64,000 nt of DNA from Streptomyces sp. NBRC 110035 (GTDB lineage: Bacteria; Actinomycetota; Actinomycetes; Streptomycetales; Streptomycetaceae): positions 1 to 64,000 of the forward strand of contig NZ_BBNN01000036.1 in assembly GCF_000829695.1 (NCBI RefSeq), written 5' to 3'. Made by a program: the position numbers and the translations under genes. The notes below the pieces were generated by a model. That model had not been told where the DNA came from, did not search any database, and worked only from the letters and a program-made list of their open reading frames with translations. Of the stretch, positions 18,113 through 26,532 are shown in pieces. Positions within the stretch are counted from its first letter, which is position 1. The number at the start of each line of letters is the position of its first letter.

Positions 18113-19140
18113 CCATGAGCAACACGGGGGGCAGGCGCAGGCCGCCGACGATCCACGACGTGGCGCGCGAGGCCGGTGTCTCGCGCGGCACCGTCTCGCG
18201 CGTGCTCAACGGCGGCCACTACGTCAGCCCGTCCGCGGCGGAAGCGGTCAACGCCGCGATCCGCAGGACGGGATACGTGGTGAACCGGCACGCCCGCTCG
18301 CTGATCACCGGCCGCTCCGACTCGGTGGGCTTCCTGCTGACGGAGCCCCAGGAGCGGTTCTTCGAGGATCCCAACTTCAACGTCCTGCTGCGTGGCTGCA
18401 CGCAGGCACTGGCCGCGCACGACATTCCGCTGCTGCTGATGATCGCCGGTACGCAGGCCGAACGGCGGCGCATAGTGCGGTACATCACCGCCGGGCATGT
18501 CGACGGGGTGCTGCTGGTCTCCAGCCACTCGGGCGATCCGGTGGCCGAGGAGCTGCGGGCCGCGGGCGTCCCGCTGGTCGCGTGCGGCAAGCCGATCGGG
18601 CCGGGTTCCAAGGTGAGCCACGTGGCCGCGGACGACCGGGACGGCGCCCGGGACATGGTGCGCCATCTGCTGTCGCTCGGCCGGCGCAGGGTGGGCATGG
18701 TGACCGGCCCGCTGGACACCCCGGGCGGCGTGGAGCGCCTCGCCGGGTACAAGGAGGTGCTCGCCGAGGCCGGTGTCGGGAGCGACGAGCGGCTCATCGT
18801 CTCCGGCGACTACAGCAGGGCCAGCGGAGAGGCGGGCGCGGAGAGGCTGCTGGCCGGGGCGCCCGACATGGACGCCGTGTTCGTCGCCTCGGACCTGATG
18901 GCGCAGGGCGTGCTGACGGCGCTGCACCGCGCGGGGCGGCGGGTACCGGAGGACGTGGCGGTCGGCGGCTTCGACGACTCCCAGGCCGCGGTCTCCACCA
19001 GTCCCGGCCTGACCACGATCCGTCAGCCGTGGGACCGCATCAGCTCCGAGATGGTGCGGGTCCTGCTGGCCCAGGTCGGCGGTGAGGACCCGGCCACGGT
19101 GATCCTCCCGACGGAACTGGTGAAGCGCGGGTCGGCCTAG
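18109..19140 (+). CDS. LacI-family transcriptional regulator of the galactan locus
   Basis: A 343-residue repressor. The N-terminal helix-turn-helix TIHDVAREAGVSRGTVSRVLNGG is followed by the hinge helix (YVVNRHARSLITGRS) and a periplasmic-binding-protein-like sugar domain ending FDDSQAAVSTSPGLTTIRQP. It overlaps permease 2 by 4 bases, is co-transcribed with the importer, and very likely binds TGTGAACGCTCACA at 14807. The inducer is presumably a galacto-oligosaccharide. Unlike the three transporter genes before it, the gene is intact. Confidence 0.92.
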   Translation: MTMSNTGGRRRPPTIHDVAREAGVSRGTVSRVLNGGHYVSPSAAEAVNAAIRRTGYVVNRHARSLITGRSDSVGFLLTEPQERFFEDPNFNVLLRGCTQALAAHDIPLLLMIAGTQAERRRIVRYITAGHVDGVLLVSSHSGDPVAEELRAAGVPLVACGKPIGPGSKVSHVAADDRDGARDMVRHLLSLGRRRVGMVTGPLDTPGGVERLAGYKEVLAEAGVGSDERLIVSGDYSRASGEAGAERLLAGAPDMDAVFVASDLMAQGVLTALHRAGRRVPEDVAVGGFDDSQAAVSTSPGLTTIRQPWDRISSEMVRVLLAQVGGEDPATVILPTELVKRGSA

Positions 19141-19178
19141 GAACACGCGCCGGGCCCGGGCGCGGCGCGCACCGCCCC

Positions 19179-19215
19179 AACATTAGTTGAATTTTGGACA
19201 AATGTTATCGTTCAA
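19179..19215. promoter_or_regulatory. AT-rich inverted repeats upstream of the marR gene
   Basis: Two nested inverted pairs in an otherwise GC-rich region: AACAT (19179-19183) with ATGTT (19202-19206), and TTGAA (19187-19191) with TTCAA (19211-19215), ending two bases before the start codon. This is a plausible MarR autoregulatory site. I could not place a convincing -10/-35 pair. Confidence 0.4.
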
Positions 19216-19217
19216 CC

Positions 19218-19607
19218 ATGACAGCGGACACGGTCGGCGTCCGGCTCGAGGAGCGGTGGCGGGAGATCCTGGCGGTGCACGCCCGCACCCTCGGCGAGGT
19301 CGACCGCGCGCTGCATCCGCACGGTCTCGGGGCATCCGACTTCGAGGTGCTCGACCTGCTCGCGAGCGCGTCGCCCCGGGAGGGCGAGCAGTGCAGGGTG
19401 CAGAACCTGGGCGGACGAATCCACCTCAGCCAGAGCGCACTGTCCCGCCTCATCGCCCGGCTGGAAAAGGACGGCCTGGTCGCCCGCAGCGTCTGCGCGG
19501 AGGACCGGCGGGGTGTCTACGTCATGCTCACCTCCAAGGGCCGCAACCTGCACGCCGAGGTACTGCCGCTCCAGCGCGCGGCCCTGGCCCGCGCGCTGGG
19601 CGAGTAG
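19218..19607 (+). CDS. MarR-family transcriptional regulator
   Basis: A 129-residue winged-helix regulator. The ASDFEVLDLLASA helix, the recognition region IHLSQSALSRLIARLEKDGLVARS and the wing EDRRGVYVMLTSKGRNLH are typical of MarR. The ATG at 19218 is chosen because the peptide starts cleanly there; there is no clear Shine-Dalgarno sequence. No obvious target gene is adjacent, since the next genes are on the other strand or far away. Confidence 0.85.
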   Translation: MTADTVGVRLEERWREILAVHARTLGEVDRALHPHGLGASDFEVLDLLASASPREGEQCRVQNLGGRIHLSQSALSRLIARLEKDGLVARSVCAEDRRGVYVMLTSKGRNLHAEVLPLQRAALARALGE

Positions 19608-19705
19608 TCCGCCGCACCGGACGGCCGCGGCACGCCCGGCGGCGCGGCCGGGGCCCGGGGCAGAGGGGTCGCCGCCCGGAGGGCGGCCGCGCGGCGCCAT
19701 GAGGG

Positions 19706-19738
19706 CCCCTGCTCGAGCGAAGCCGAGAGCCTGGGGAG
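19706..19738 (-). repeat. Streptomyces intergenic stem-loop repeat, copy 1
   Basis: Contains CGAAGCCGAGAG flanked by CCCC and GGGG, in the opposite orientation to copy 2. It resembles a small stem-loop often seen between Streptomyces genes. Confidence 0.6.
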
Positions 19739-19946
19739 GCGCGTACTCCCGCCGTGCCGCCCGGAAGCCCTCGTACCGGGCGCACCCGGGCTTTCGGACG
19801 GTGCGGCGGGAGCACATGCCGGGCGCCGCACGGCAGGCGCCGCTCCCGCCACAGGCCCCAGGGGGTGGATGTCCGGCACCTGCACGCGGCGTCACGACGC
19901 CCGGCACGCACGCTCGCCGCGTTGCCGAAGCGCCCACGTGGATCCT

Positions 19947-19976
19947 CCCCCGCTCTCGGCTTCGCCCGAGCGGGGG
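19947..19976 (+). repeat. Streptomyces intergenic stem-loop repeat, copy 2
   Basis: CCCCCGCTC (19947-19955) pairs perfectly with GAGCGGGGG (19968-19976) across a loop containing TCGGCTTCG. It is in inverted orientation to copy 1 and could act as a terminator. Confidence 0.65.
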
Positions 19977-20061
19977 ACCCCCGTCGAGGACGCCCCGACG
20001 CCCTGCGATCGCATGTGCCGGGCGCCGCTCCTCCTCCCGCGCTCATGCGTCGGACACACCC

Positions 20062-20463
20062 TTAGGGACGGGCAAGCAGGGTGCGTACCCCCTCGGACGT
20101 CAGCGTGAGGCGGTGTTCCGAGCTGCCGTCGATGGTGAGGGACAGTTCGTCGGCCGGCCACTGCGCGGCCAGCGCCCCGAGCGGCACCAGCCGGTAACGG
20201 GAGACGAAGGGCAGCAGCCCCGACATCTCCAGTTCCGAGGTGAACACCGGCACCACCTGGTTGCCGTCCGGCTGCTCCATCACGGGCAGCGCGACCGCGC
20301 CGGGCTCGGCGGCCTCGTCGCCCGCGTCGTCGGGCACGGGGATGAGTACGTCACTGTGGGCGAGGGCGTCCAGCGCCGCCGCGTCCCGGGTGTTCTCCGC
20401 GAGAGTGTTCAGGGCCCGCTGGGCGGACGTGGGGGCGTTGTTCTCGTGCGCAGGTGTCTCCAT
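20062..20463 (-). CDS. SseB-family protein
   Basis: A 133-residue protein with the SseB N-terminal-type domain: an alanine/leucine helix, VLIPVPDD, then VPVFTSELEMSGLLP and RLVPLGALAAQWPADELSLTID. These match the family pattern of a short strand-helix protein found widely in actinobacteria. Function unknown; no membrane or signal sequence. It is divergent from the GAPDH gene, with 231 bases between them. Confidence 0.75.
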   Translation of the reverse strand: METPAHENNAPTSAQRALNTLAENTRDAAALDALAHSDVLIPVPDDAGDEAAEPGAVALPVMEQPDGNQVVPVFTSELEMSGLLPFVSRYRLVPLGALAAQWPADELSLTIDGSSEHRLTLTSEGVRTLLARP

Positions 20464-20633
20464 GGCAGTTTCCCTCGTAACGGCGGTCGTACGGACCCGT
20501 CCCGGACGGGATCGACGGATCGGCAGAACGGCGGATCAGCGGTCGGGCCGGGATCCGCTCCGGGCACGGTCCTGCACGCGTACCCGATCGCGCGGGCGGC
20601 AATCCTGCTGGACACCCGCAGGACGGGCACCCC

Positions 20634-20663
20634 TTCAGACCCCCTGACCGGCATGGTTATCAT
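20634..20663 (+). promoter_or_regulatory. Possible promoter of the GAPDH gene
   Basis: TTCAGA (20634-20639) and TATCAT (20658-20663), 18 bases apart, lie 31 bases before the GTG start. They are a fair match to a housekeeping promoter. Confidence 0.35.
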
Positions 20664-20694
20664 ATGAGCGCCGCCTAGCTCGAAAGATAATCCT

Positions 20695-22146
20695 GTGACT
20701 GTCAACGAAGACTCGTTCACCGACTGGAAACACCGCGAGGAAGTCGCGGAGTCGATGATCCCGATCATCGGGAAGCTGCACCGCGAGCGGGACGTCACCG
20801 TCCTGCTGCACAGCCGCTCCCTGGTGAACAAGTCGGTGGTCTCGATCCTCAAGACCCACCGCTTCGCCCGTCAGATCTCGGGCCGGGAGCTGTCGGTCAC
20901 CGAGACGCTGCCGTTCCTCCGGGCACTCACCGCGCTCGACCTCGGTCCGTCCCAGATCGACCTCGGCCTGCTCGCCGCGACCCACCGCACCGACGGCCGC
21001 GGACTGTCGGTGGAGGAGTTCACCGCCGAGGCCGTGGCGGGGGCCACCGGTGCCCACAGGGTCGACCGGCGTGAGCCGCGCGACGTCGTCCTCTACGGCT
21101 TCGGCCGTATCGGCCGGCTCCTCGCCCGCCTGCTCATCGAGAAGTCCGGGTCCGGCAACGGCCTGCGGCTGCGCGCCGTCGTGGTCCGCCGGGGCGGCGA
21201 GCAGGACATCGTCAAGCGCGCCTCCCTGCTGCGCCGCGACTCCGTGCACGGCCAGTTCCAGGGCACGATCACCGTGGACGAGGCGAACAGCACGATCGTC
21301 GCCAACGGCAACACCGTCAAGGTGGTCTACGCCGACGACCCGTCACAGCTGGACTACACGGCGTACGGCATCAAGAACGCCATCCTCATCGACAACACCG
21401 GCACGTGGCGCGACCGCGCGGGCCTCTCGCTGCACCTGCGTCCGGGGGTCGACAAGGTGGTGCTGACCGCGCCCGGCAAGGGGGACGTGCCCAACATCGT
21501 GCACGGCGTGAACCACGACACCCTCAAGCCCGACGAGCGGATCATCTCCTGCGCGTCCTGCACCACCAACGCGATCGTCCCGCCGCTCAAGGCGATGGCG
21601 GACGAGTACGGCGTGCTGCGCGGCCACGTGGAGACCGTCCACTCGTTCACCAACGACCAGAACCTGCTGGACAACTACCACAAGTCCGAGCGCCGCGGCC
21701 GCTCCGCGCCGCTGAACATGGTGATCACCGAGACGGGTGCCGCCTCCGCCGTCGCCAAGGCGCTGCCCGGCCTCGATGCGACGATCACCGGCAGCTCGAT
21801 CCGGGTCCCGGTGCCGGACGTCTCCATCGCGATCCTCAACCTGCAGTTGGGCCGCGAGGCCGGCCGCGGTGAGGTGCTCGAGTACCTCCGCGAGGTGTCG
21901 CTCACCTCGCCTCTGAAGCGTCAGATCGACTTCATCAGCGCCCCCGACGCGGTCTCCAGCGACTTCATCGGCTCGCGGCACGCCTCGATCGTCGACGCCG
22001 GCGCCCTCAAGGTCGAGGGCGACAACGCGATCCTGTACCTCTGGTACGACAACGAGTTCGGTTACTCCTGCCAGGTCGTCCGGGTCGTCCAGTACGTCTC
22101 CGGGGTGGAGTACCCGACCTTCCCGGCTCCGGCTCCGGCTTCCTGA
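20695..22146 (+). CDS. gap: Extended glyceraldehyde-3-phosphate dehydrogenase
   Basis: NAD(P)-dependent GAPDH (glycolysis/gluconeogenesis) of 483 residues, about 140 longer than the classical enzyme. The extra N-terminal part (about 1-125, charged, helical, no signal peptide) precedes the Rossmann motif YGFGRIGRLLARLL. The catalytic cysteine is in SCASCTTNAIVPPLKAM, and the C-terminal LWYDNEFGYSCQVVR is canonical. Long GAPDH isoforms of this kind occur as a second copy in Streptomyces. The start is a GTG with a weak GAAAG upstream. The stop codon lies one base before an IS21-like end. Confidence 0.9.
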   Translation: MTVNEDSFTDWKHREEVAESMIPIIGKLHRERDVTVLLHSRSLVNKSVVSILKTHRFARQISGRELSVTETLPFLRALTALDLGPSQIDLGLLAATHRTDGRGLSVEEFTAEAVAGATGAHRVDRREPRDVVLYGFGRIGRLLARLLIEKSGSGNGLRLRAVVVRRGGEQDIVKRASLLRRDSVHGQFQGTITVDEANSTIVANGNTVKVVYADDPSQLDYTAYGIKNAILIDNTGTWRDRAGLSLHLRPGVDKVVLTAPGKGDVPNIVHGVNHDTLKPDERIISCASCTTNAIVPPLKAMADEYGVLRGHVETVHSFTNDQNLLDNYHKSERRGRSAPLNMVITETGAASAVAKALPGLDATITGSSIRVPVPDVSIAILNLQLGREAGRGEVLEYLREVSLTSPLKRQIDFISAPDAVSSDFIGSRHASIVDAGALKVEGDNAILYLWYDNEFGYSCQVVRVVQYVSGVEYPTFPAPAPAS

Positions 22147-22147
22147 C

Positions 22148-22223
22148 TGTAGGTTCCGCAGTTTCGTGAACACTTCCGCGTGATCATGAGCACCGGTCGG
22201 ACATTTCCGCGTGATCACGAGCA
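22148..22223 (+). mobile_element. IS21-like terminal repeat, left copy
   Basis: A 45-base segment (22148-22192, beginning TGTAG) that recurs at 26726 in the same orientation. A second internal copy of its core follows at 22201-22223 (ACATTTCCGCGTGATCACG). A TG terminus with two or more repeated transposase-binding blocks is the layout of IS21-family ends. No istA/istB gene remains. It starts directly after the GAPDH stop codon. Confidence 0.6.
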
Positions 22224-22456
22224 ATGGTGACGCTCAGTGATTTCCACTTGCTGCCTGTTAATGATCTTCCGGCATCGCTGCGCATCCCTCCACATCGTCC
22301 CAGTAGGGCCACAGAGCGCCCGAGAAGGGGCCGTCGCAGGCAGGCGTGCGCGACCTCGGCGCCAGGGGCGTGCCCGCTTCCCCTGCCGTCGGGCGTGACC
22401 ATTACCCGCTTATGGCGTTGTTGGGAACGGAACGGTCTGATCCATGGGGGGCGTTG

Positions 22457-23062
22457 ATGAAGGTGGCAGGTATTCATCATGCCTACGGTGGCCGGGTGGT
22501 GTTGCGCGGCGTGGATGTGGAACTGCCGCGGGGTTCACTGGTCGGCATCGTGGGGGAGAACGGTGCGGGGAAGTCCACGCTGCTGAAGGTATTGGCCGGT
22601 GAGCTGCGGCCCGATCGGGGGGTGGTGCGGCACGAGGGCCGGTTCGGGTACTGCCCGCAGCAGGTGGTCCTCAATGACGCGTTCACCGTCCGCCAGCACC
22701 TTGAGCTGTTCAGGACGGCGTACTCGCTCCGTGACCTGCGCCGGGCCGAGGAGATCATGGAGGTCTTGAGCTTTCGCGAGTACGCGCAGGAACGGGTCGG
22801 GGCGCTCAGCGGGGGAACCCGGCAGAAGCTCAACCTGACCCTCGCGTTGATGCACGATCCTGATGTGCTGCTGCTGGACGAGCCCTACCAGGGTTTCGAC
22901 TGGGAAACCTATGTGCGGTTTTGGGAGCTGGCCGTCCAGCTGCGTACCGCCGGCCAGTCCGTGCTGGTGGTCTCCCACCTCGCCTACGACGTGGACCGGC
23001 TGGACGTCTTGTGGCGCCTGGAGGAAGGCGTGCTGTGCGCTGGGGCGGGGGTGGTGTCGTGA
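22457..23062 (+). CDS. ABC transporter ATPase of the prenyl island
   Basis: A short (201 residues) ABC ATPase of the ABC-2/CcmA export type. It shows Walker A GENGAGKST, a Q-loop (YCPQQV), the signature LSGGTRQK and Walker B VLLLDEP, then the H-loop VVSHLAYD. The ATG at 22457 follows a G-rich stretch; a longer in-frame opening upstream has no site. It overlaps the membrane subunit gene by 4 bases (GTGA). Its place before the prenyl-enzyme fusion suggests export of that enzyme's product or a derived lipid, which is inference. Confidence 0.88.
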   Translation: MKVAGIHHAYGGRVVLRGVDVELPRGSLVGIVGENGAGKSTLLKVLAGELRPDRGVVRHEGRFGYCPQQVVLNDAFTVRQHLELFRTAYSLRDLRRAEEIMEVLSFREYAQERVGALSGGTRQKLNLTLALMHDPDVLLLDEPYQGFDWETYVRFWELAVQLRTAGQSVLVVSHLAYDVDRLDVLWRLEEGVLCAGAGVVS

Positions 23063-23898
23063 GCCCCTCCCTGGCGCGGTTTGTCATCGCGACGCGGTTC
23101 ACGCTGATCGAGCATGTGCGCAACCAGTTCGCCGTGGCGCTGGTGTTCCTTTTCGTTCCCCTGTGGATCTCGCTCGGACAGTTCATGATCGTGGACGTGG
23201 GGGTGTCGTTCAGGCTCTGGGCCACCGGCGAGATCCTCGTCGCCCGCGGCAACGAGCTCACTCAGATCAGCGGCGCTTTGAACGCGGTGACGCTGATCGT
23301 CGGGTTCGCGATGTTCTCGGCCACCTTCAGCTCGGGAACCTTCGACCGGCGTCTGGCCATGGCCGGCTACCCCCGCCTCCAGCTGCTGCTGGCGAAGGTC
23401 GCCTCCCTCGTTCTGGTCTCGGCCGTCGTCAGTCTTCATGCCACAGCGGTCATGTGGGCGTACTGGTCGCCCCGCCAGCCCGTGCTGCTGGCCGCTTCGC
23501 TGTTCAGCGCGGCCATGACCTACGGAGCCGTGGGCGTCGCCCTGGGCACGGTGGTGCGCCGCGAGCTGGAGGGCATCTTCCTCGTCGTGATGATCAGCGT
23601 CATCGACCTCGCGCTGCAGAACCCCATCGCCAGCAAAGGAGCCGACACCGCCTTGGTGCGTCTGCTGCCCTCCTACGGCGCCATGCAGTCCGCCTCCGCC
23701 GCCGGCTTCTCCCACTCCGTTCTCCTGAGCTGTCTGGGCGTGCAGCTGGTCTGGTTCGCCGGTGCGGCCCTCCTCAGCCTGCTCGCCTTCCGTCGGCGCA
23801 CCCGGTCCGCGGTGACCGGCCAGGCCCCGTCCTCCATCCAAGGAGCACCGTGTTCGCTGCCGACTGCGCGCAGGCCGAAATCCACGACCCGCAGCTGA
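23059..23898 (+). CDS. ABC-2-type membrane subunit of the prenyl island
   Basis: A 279-residue integral membrane protein with about six hydrophobic helices, for example FAVALVFLFVPLWISLGQFM, AVTLIVGFAMFSATF, VASLVLVSAVVSLHATAVM and SVLLSCLGVQLVWFAGAALLSLLAF. It is translationally coupled to the ATPase gene (GTGA). Its last 49 bases overlap the start of the fusion gene, so all three are tightly co-expressed. The last 20 or so residues are polar and may only reflect the overlap. Confidence 0.8.
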   Translation: MSPSLARFVIATRFTLIEHVRNQFAVALVFLFVPLWISLGQFMIVDVGVSFRLWATGEILVARGNELTQISGALNAVTLIVGFAMFSATFSSGTFDRRLAMAGYPRLQLLLAKVASLVLVSAVVSLHATAVMWAYWSPRQPVLLAASLFSAAMTYGAVGVALGTVVRRELEGIFLVVMISVIDLALQNPIASKGADTALVRLLPSYGAMQSASAAGFSHSVLLSCLGVQLVWFAGAALLSLLAFRRRTRSAVTGQAPSSIQGAPCSLPTARRPKSTTRS

Positions 23899-25649
23899 AA
23901 GCCGCGTACAAGGCGTGCCACGATCATCTGCGGTCCACCAGCGCCGAGGAGTTCTGGTGCCTGCAGCTGATGCCCCCTGCCCTGCGTCCGGCATGCTGGG
24001 CCCTTTTCGCCGCGCATTCCCTTGCCGATGACCTGGCCGACAGCACCGAGGGCGACGGTTCTCAGCGGCTGCGGGCATGGCGCGAAGCCCTGGACACCGA
24101 CCTGCGGCTGGGCACCAGCCAAGACCCGGTGCGCCAGGCGCTGGTGCACACCATGTGGTGCTGGAACCTGAAGACCGACGCCTTCGACGTCACCTTCACG
24201 GCCCTTGAGAAAGACGCCCTGCGGACCGCTCCCGCCGCGGCGACCTGGCAGCAATGGCGGACCCGCAGCAAGGACACCAACGTGCCCTTCCTGCTGCTGT
24301 GCCTGACGATGCTGCGACACGCCGGCCTCGACATCCCCCTCCACCTCACCCGCCTGGACGCCTACCAGCGGCTGTCCGACGGCCTGTTCCTCACCGACTC
24401 ACTGACCGACCTCGCCGACGACCTCAGCCGCGGCGACATCACCCTTCCCGCAGAAGAACTGCACCGCTTCGGCACCTGTGAGACAGACCTCCTCCAACGC
24501 CGCTGGACCCCCGCCGTCCAGGCACTGATCAGCCACCTCCTGGACACCGCCCATACCTGGCTGGACCAACCGCGACTGTGGACCGGTCTGCCGCCCGGCC
24601 CTGCCGTCGTCCTGCGCACAGGCTGCACTCTCTACCGCGCCCGCCTGCACGCCGCCGAAAAGGCCGGACCCGCACTGTTGCAACATGCCGCCCGCCCGGC
24701 CCTGGCCGCCCGCCTGCGCGTCACCGGCCCCGGCCGGCTCCTCGCAGCCACCACCTGGCGCCTCTTTCCCCTCCCCGAACTACGCACCGCGCCCCCGCCG
24801 ACCCGCCCGGTGCTTCCCGCTCCCCGGGTCGCTTCCCCCGAGCTCCTGCAACCACCCGAACCGCACGCCGGTGGGGCCCGCCCGCCAGCTCTCCCGGCCG
24901 AGCGCATGCCGCGGCATGTCGCGATCATCATGGACGGCAACGGCCGCTGGGCCACCGCACGCGGCCTCCCACGCAACGACGGTCACAAGGCCGGAGGGAA
25001 GGCACTCGTCGACGTCGTCCACGGCGCCGCGGAGATCGGGCTCCCTCACCTGACCGTGTACCTGCTGTCCACCGAGAACTTGGAGAAGCGCCCTCCGCAG
25101 GAGATCGACAAGCTGCTGACGTTCGCACGGGAACAGCTGGAGTCCGGAGACTTCCTGCGCTACGACGTACGGATCCGCTGGGCCGGGCTCCCCGACGGCC
25201 TGCCCCGCGACTTCGTCGACCTCCTGCGCACCAACGAAATGGCCACCGAAGATCGCACCGGTCTCACTCTGACGTTCTGCCTCAACTATGGCGGTCGCAG
25301 CGAACTCACCCAGGCCGCCGACTCCCTGGCCGGCGCCGCACGCACCGGACAGCTCGAGGGCACCAGGGTGTCGGAACACCTGCTTCGCTCCCATCTGCCC
25401 CTGGGTGACCTGCCCGACGTCGACCTTCTATGGCGCACCGGCGGCGAACAGCGCATCTCCAACTTCCTGCCCTGGCACACCGCCTACGCCGAACTCCTTT
25501 TCACCGACAAACTCTGGCCGGACATCGACCGCCGCGACCTGTGGGAGGCCGTGACCGAATACACCCATCGCCACCGCCGCTACGGCGCGGCCCCCGCCTC
25601 ACAGCCTGTAGTCCCCGCTCAAGAGATGCGCCTTGGCACAAGCGGCTGA
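23850..25649 (+). CDS. Squalene/phytoene-synthase-like domain fused to a cis-prenyltransferase
   Basis: A 599-residue two-domain isoprenoid enzyme. The N-terminal half (about 1-310) has the squalene/phytoene synthase layout: a first aspartate motif DDLAD (60-64) and a second motif DLADDLSRGDITLPAEEL (187-204), which parallels the RDVxEDxxRGRxYLP block of head-to-head synthases. A proline-rich linker (about 313-352) leads to a complete UppS-type domain: MDGNGRW (361-367, catalytic Asp362), a TENLEKRP loop, FCLNYGGRSEL and the C-terminal RTGGEQRISNFLPW with ELLFTDKLWPD. The GTG at 23850 has AAGGAG four bases upstream. No stop or ribosome-binding site separates the domains, so this is a true fusion. 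The product is unknown. Confidence 0.85.
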   Translation: MFAADCAQAEIHDPQLKAAYKACHDHLRSTSAEEFWCLQLMPPALRPACWALFAAHSLADDLADSTEGDGSQRLRAWREALDTDLRLGTSQDPVRQALVHTMWCWNLKTDAFDVTFTALEKDALRTAPAAATWQQWRTRSKDTNVPFLLLCLTMLRHAGLDIPLHLTRLDAYQRLSDGLFLTDSLTDLADDLSRGDITLPAEELHRFGTCETDLLQRRWTPAVQALISHLLDTAHTWLDQPRLWTGLPPGPAVVLRTGCTLYRARLHAAEKAGPALLQHAARPALAARLRVTGPGRLLAATTWRLFPLPELRTAPPPTRPVLPAPRVASPELLQPPEPHAGGARPPALPAERMPRHVAIIMDGNGRWATARGLPRNDGHKAGGKALVDVVHGAAEIGLPHLTVYLLSTENLEKRPPQEIDKLLTFAREQLESGDFLRYDVRIRWAGLPDGLPRDFVDLLRTNEMATEDRTGLTLTFCLNYGGRSELTQAADSLAGAARTGQLEGTRVSEHLLRSHLPLGDLPDVDLLWRTGGEQRISNFLPWHTAYAELLFTDKLWPDIDRRDLWEAVTEYTHRHRRYGAAPASQPVVPAQEMRLGTSG

Positions 25650-25846
25650 CAGACCACAGAGGCTTACCCACCACCACCCGCGCCGCCATCGCCGGGCGGC
25701 GGTGCGACAGGGACGGCCCCGGACGAACGCCCATTCGCCAGGTGATCTCTCGTGTCCTGCGAAGCTCCGCAGAAGTTCTCCGAACGGGCAGCGGTCTGCT
25801 TCAAGCCGATGCCTCCCCAGCCGTACTCACAAAGGAGCCTGCCGCC

Positions 25847-26443
25847 ATGAAACCCAGCCGCCGTACCTTCAAGCCCTTCCTCCTCACTGCCGGCGTGGTC
25901 TCGACGGCTGCCCTCGGCGTGTCCTTCCTCAGCATGACCAGCCAGGCGCAGACCCCGCCCGAGCACGCCGTGGACGCCTCGCAGCTGACTGCCGCCTCCC
26001 GCCTGCAGGCAGCCCCGCTGCCGCCCGCCTGCCAGGAAGCGATCTTCAAGACCACGGAGAAGTTCCCCACCACCCGCTACACCGTTCCCGACGAACCGTG
26101 GAACGCCGCCCTGAACGCCGTGGCCAATCTGAGCGAGGAAGACCAGGCCCTGCTCACCGAGTCCGCGTGCGCGACCTGGAACACGTGGGCCGTCCTCAAC
26201 GGCGCCGCTGTGGCAACCGAGCTCGACAACCGCTACCGCAACGCCGCCGCTCCGGCATGCAACAAGTGGGCCGTCGCCACCCTCGCGACGATCAAGAACC
26301 ACGCCTCGGAGGTCCCCGCTGAGTACAAGCCGCAGGAAGAAGCGGCCAAGAGGATCTGGAAGGAAGTCATGACCAAGCTCTCTACAACAGCCGCCGACCC
26401 CGCCTGTCGCACGGCCTACACCAAAGCCCAGACAGGCTGGTAG
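25847..26443 (+). CDS. Secreted four-cysteine protein of the prenyl island
   Basis: A 198-residue exported protein that I do not recognise. The N-terminal signal (RRTFKPFLLTAGVVSTAALGVSFL, cleavage probably near SQA) is followed by a mature helical domain with four cysteines in similar contexts (PPACQEAI, ESACATWN, APACNKWA, DPACRTAY), suggesting two disulfides. Three of the four are preceded by P-A or S-A. AAAGGAG lies 9 bases before the ATG. It is 197 bases after the prenyl fusion and is followed by a strong terminator, so it closes the island. Confidence 0.7.
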   Translation: MKPSRRTFKPFLLTAGVVSTAALGVSFLSMTSQAQTPPEHAVDASQLTAASRLQAAPLPPACQEAIFKTTEKFPTTRYTVPDEPWNAALNAVANLSEEDQALLTESACATWNTWAVLNGAAVATELDNRYRNAAAPACNKWAVATLATIKNHASEVPAEYKPQEEAAKRIWKEVMTKLSTTAADPACRTAYTKAQTGW

Positions 26444-26494
26444 ACACCCCCTCCACCGGCGGCATCCACAGCATGTGAGACAGCAGCCCGGGAA

Positions 26495-26532
26495 GCAGAA
26501 CGCCTGGCTGGGCAGCCAATCGGGCGTTCTGC
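26495..26532 (+). terminator. Terminator ending the prenyl island
   Basis: GCAGAACGCC (26495-26504) pairs with GGCGTTCTGC (26523-26532). The loop holds a second inverted repeat, TGGCT/AGCCA (26505-26518). It starts 51 bases after the secreted-protein stop. Confidence 0.8.

Larger units (their letters stand above)
19608..20061. other. Repeat-rich intergenic region
   Basis: 454 bases with no supported gene. Besides the two CTCTCGGCTTCG-type stem-loops listed separately, it has a 9-bp inverted repeat GGCGGGAGC/GCTCCCGCC (19805-19813 with 19842-19850). A CCGGGCGCCGC segment occurs twice (near 19819 and 20018). Confidence 0.5.
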
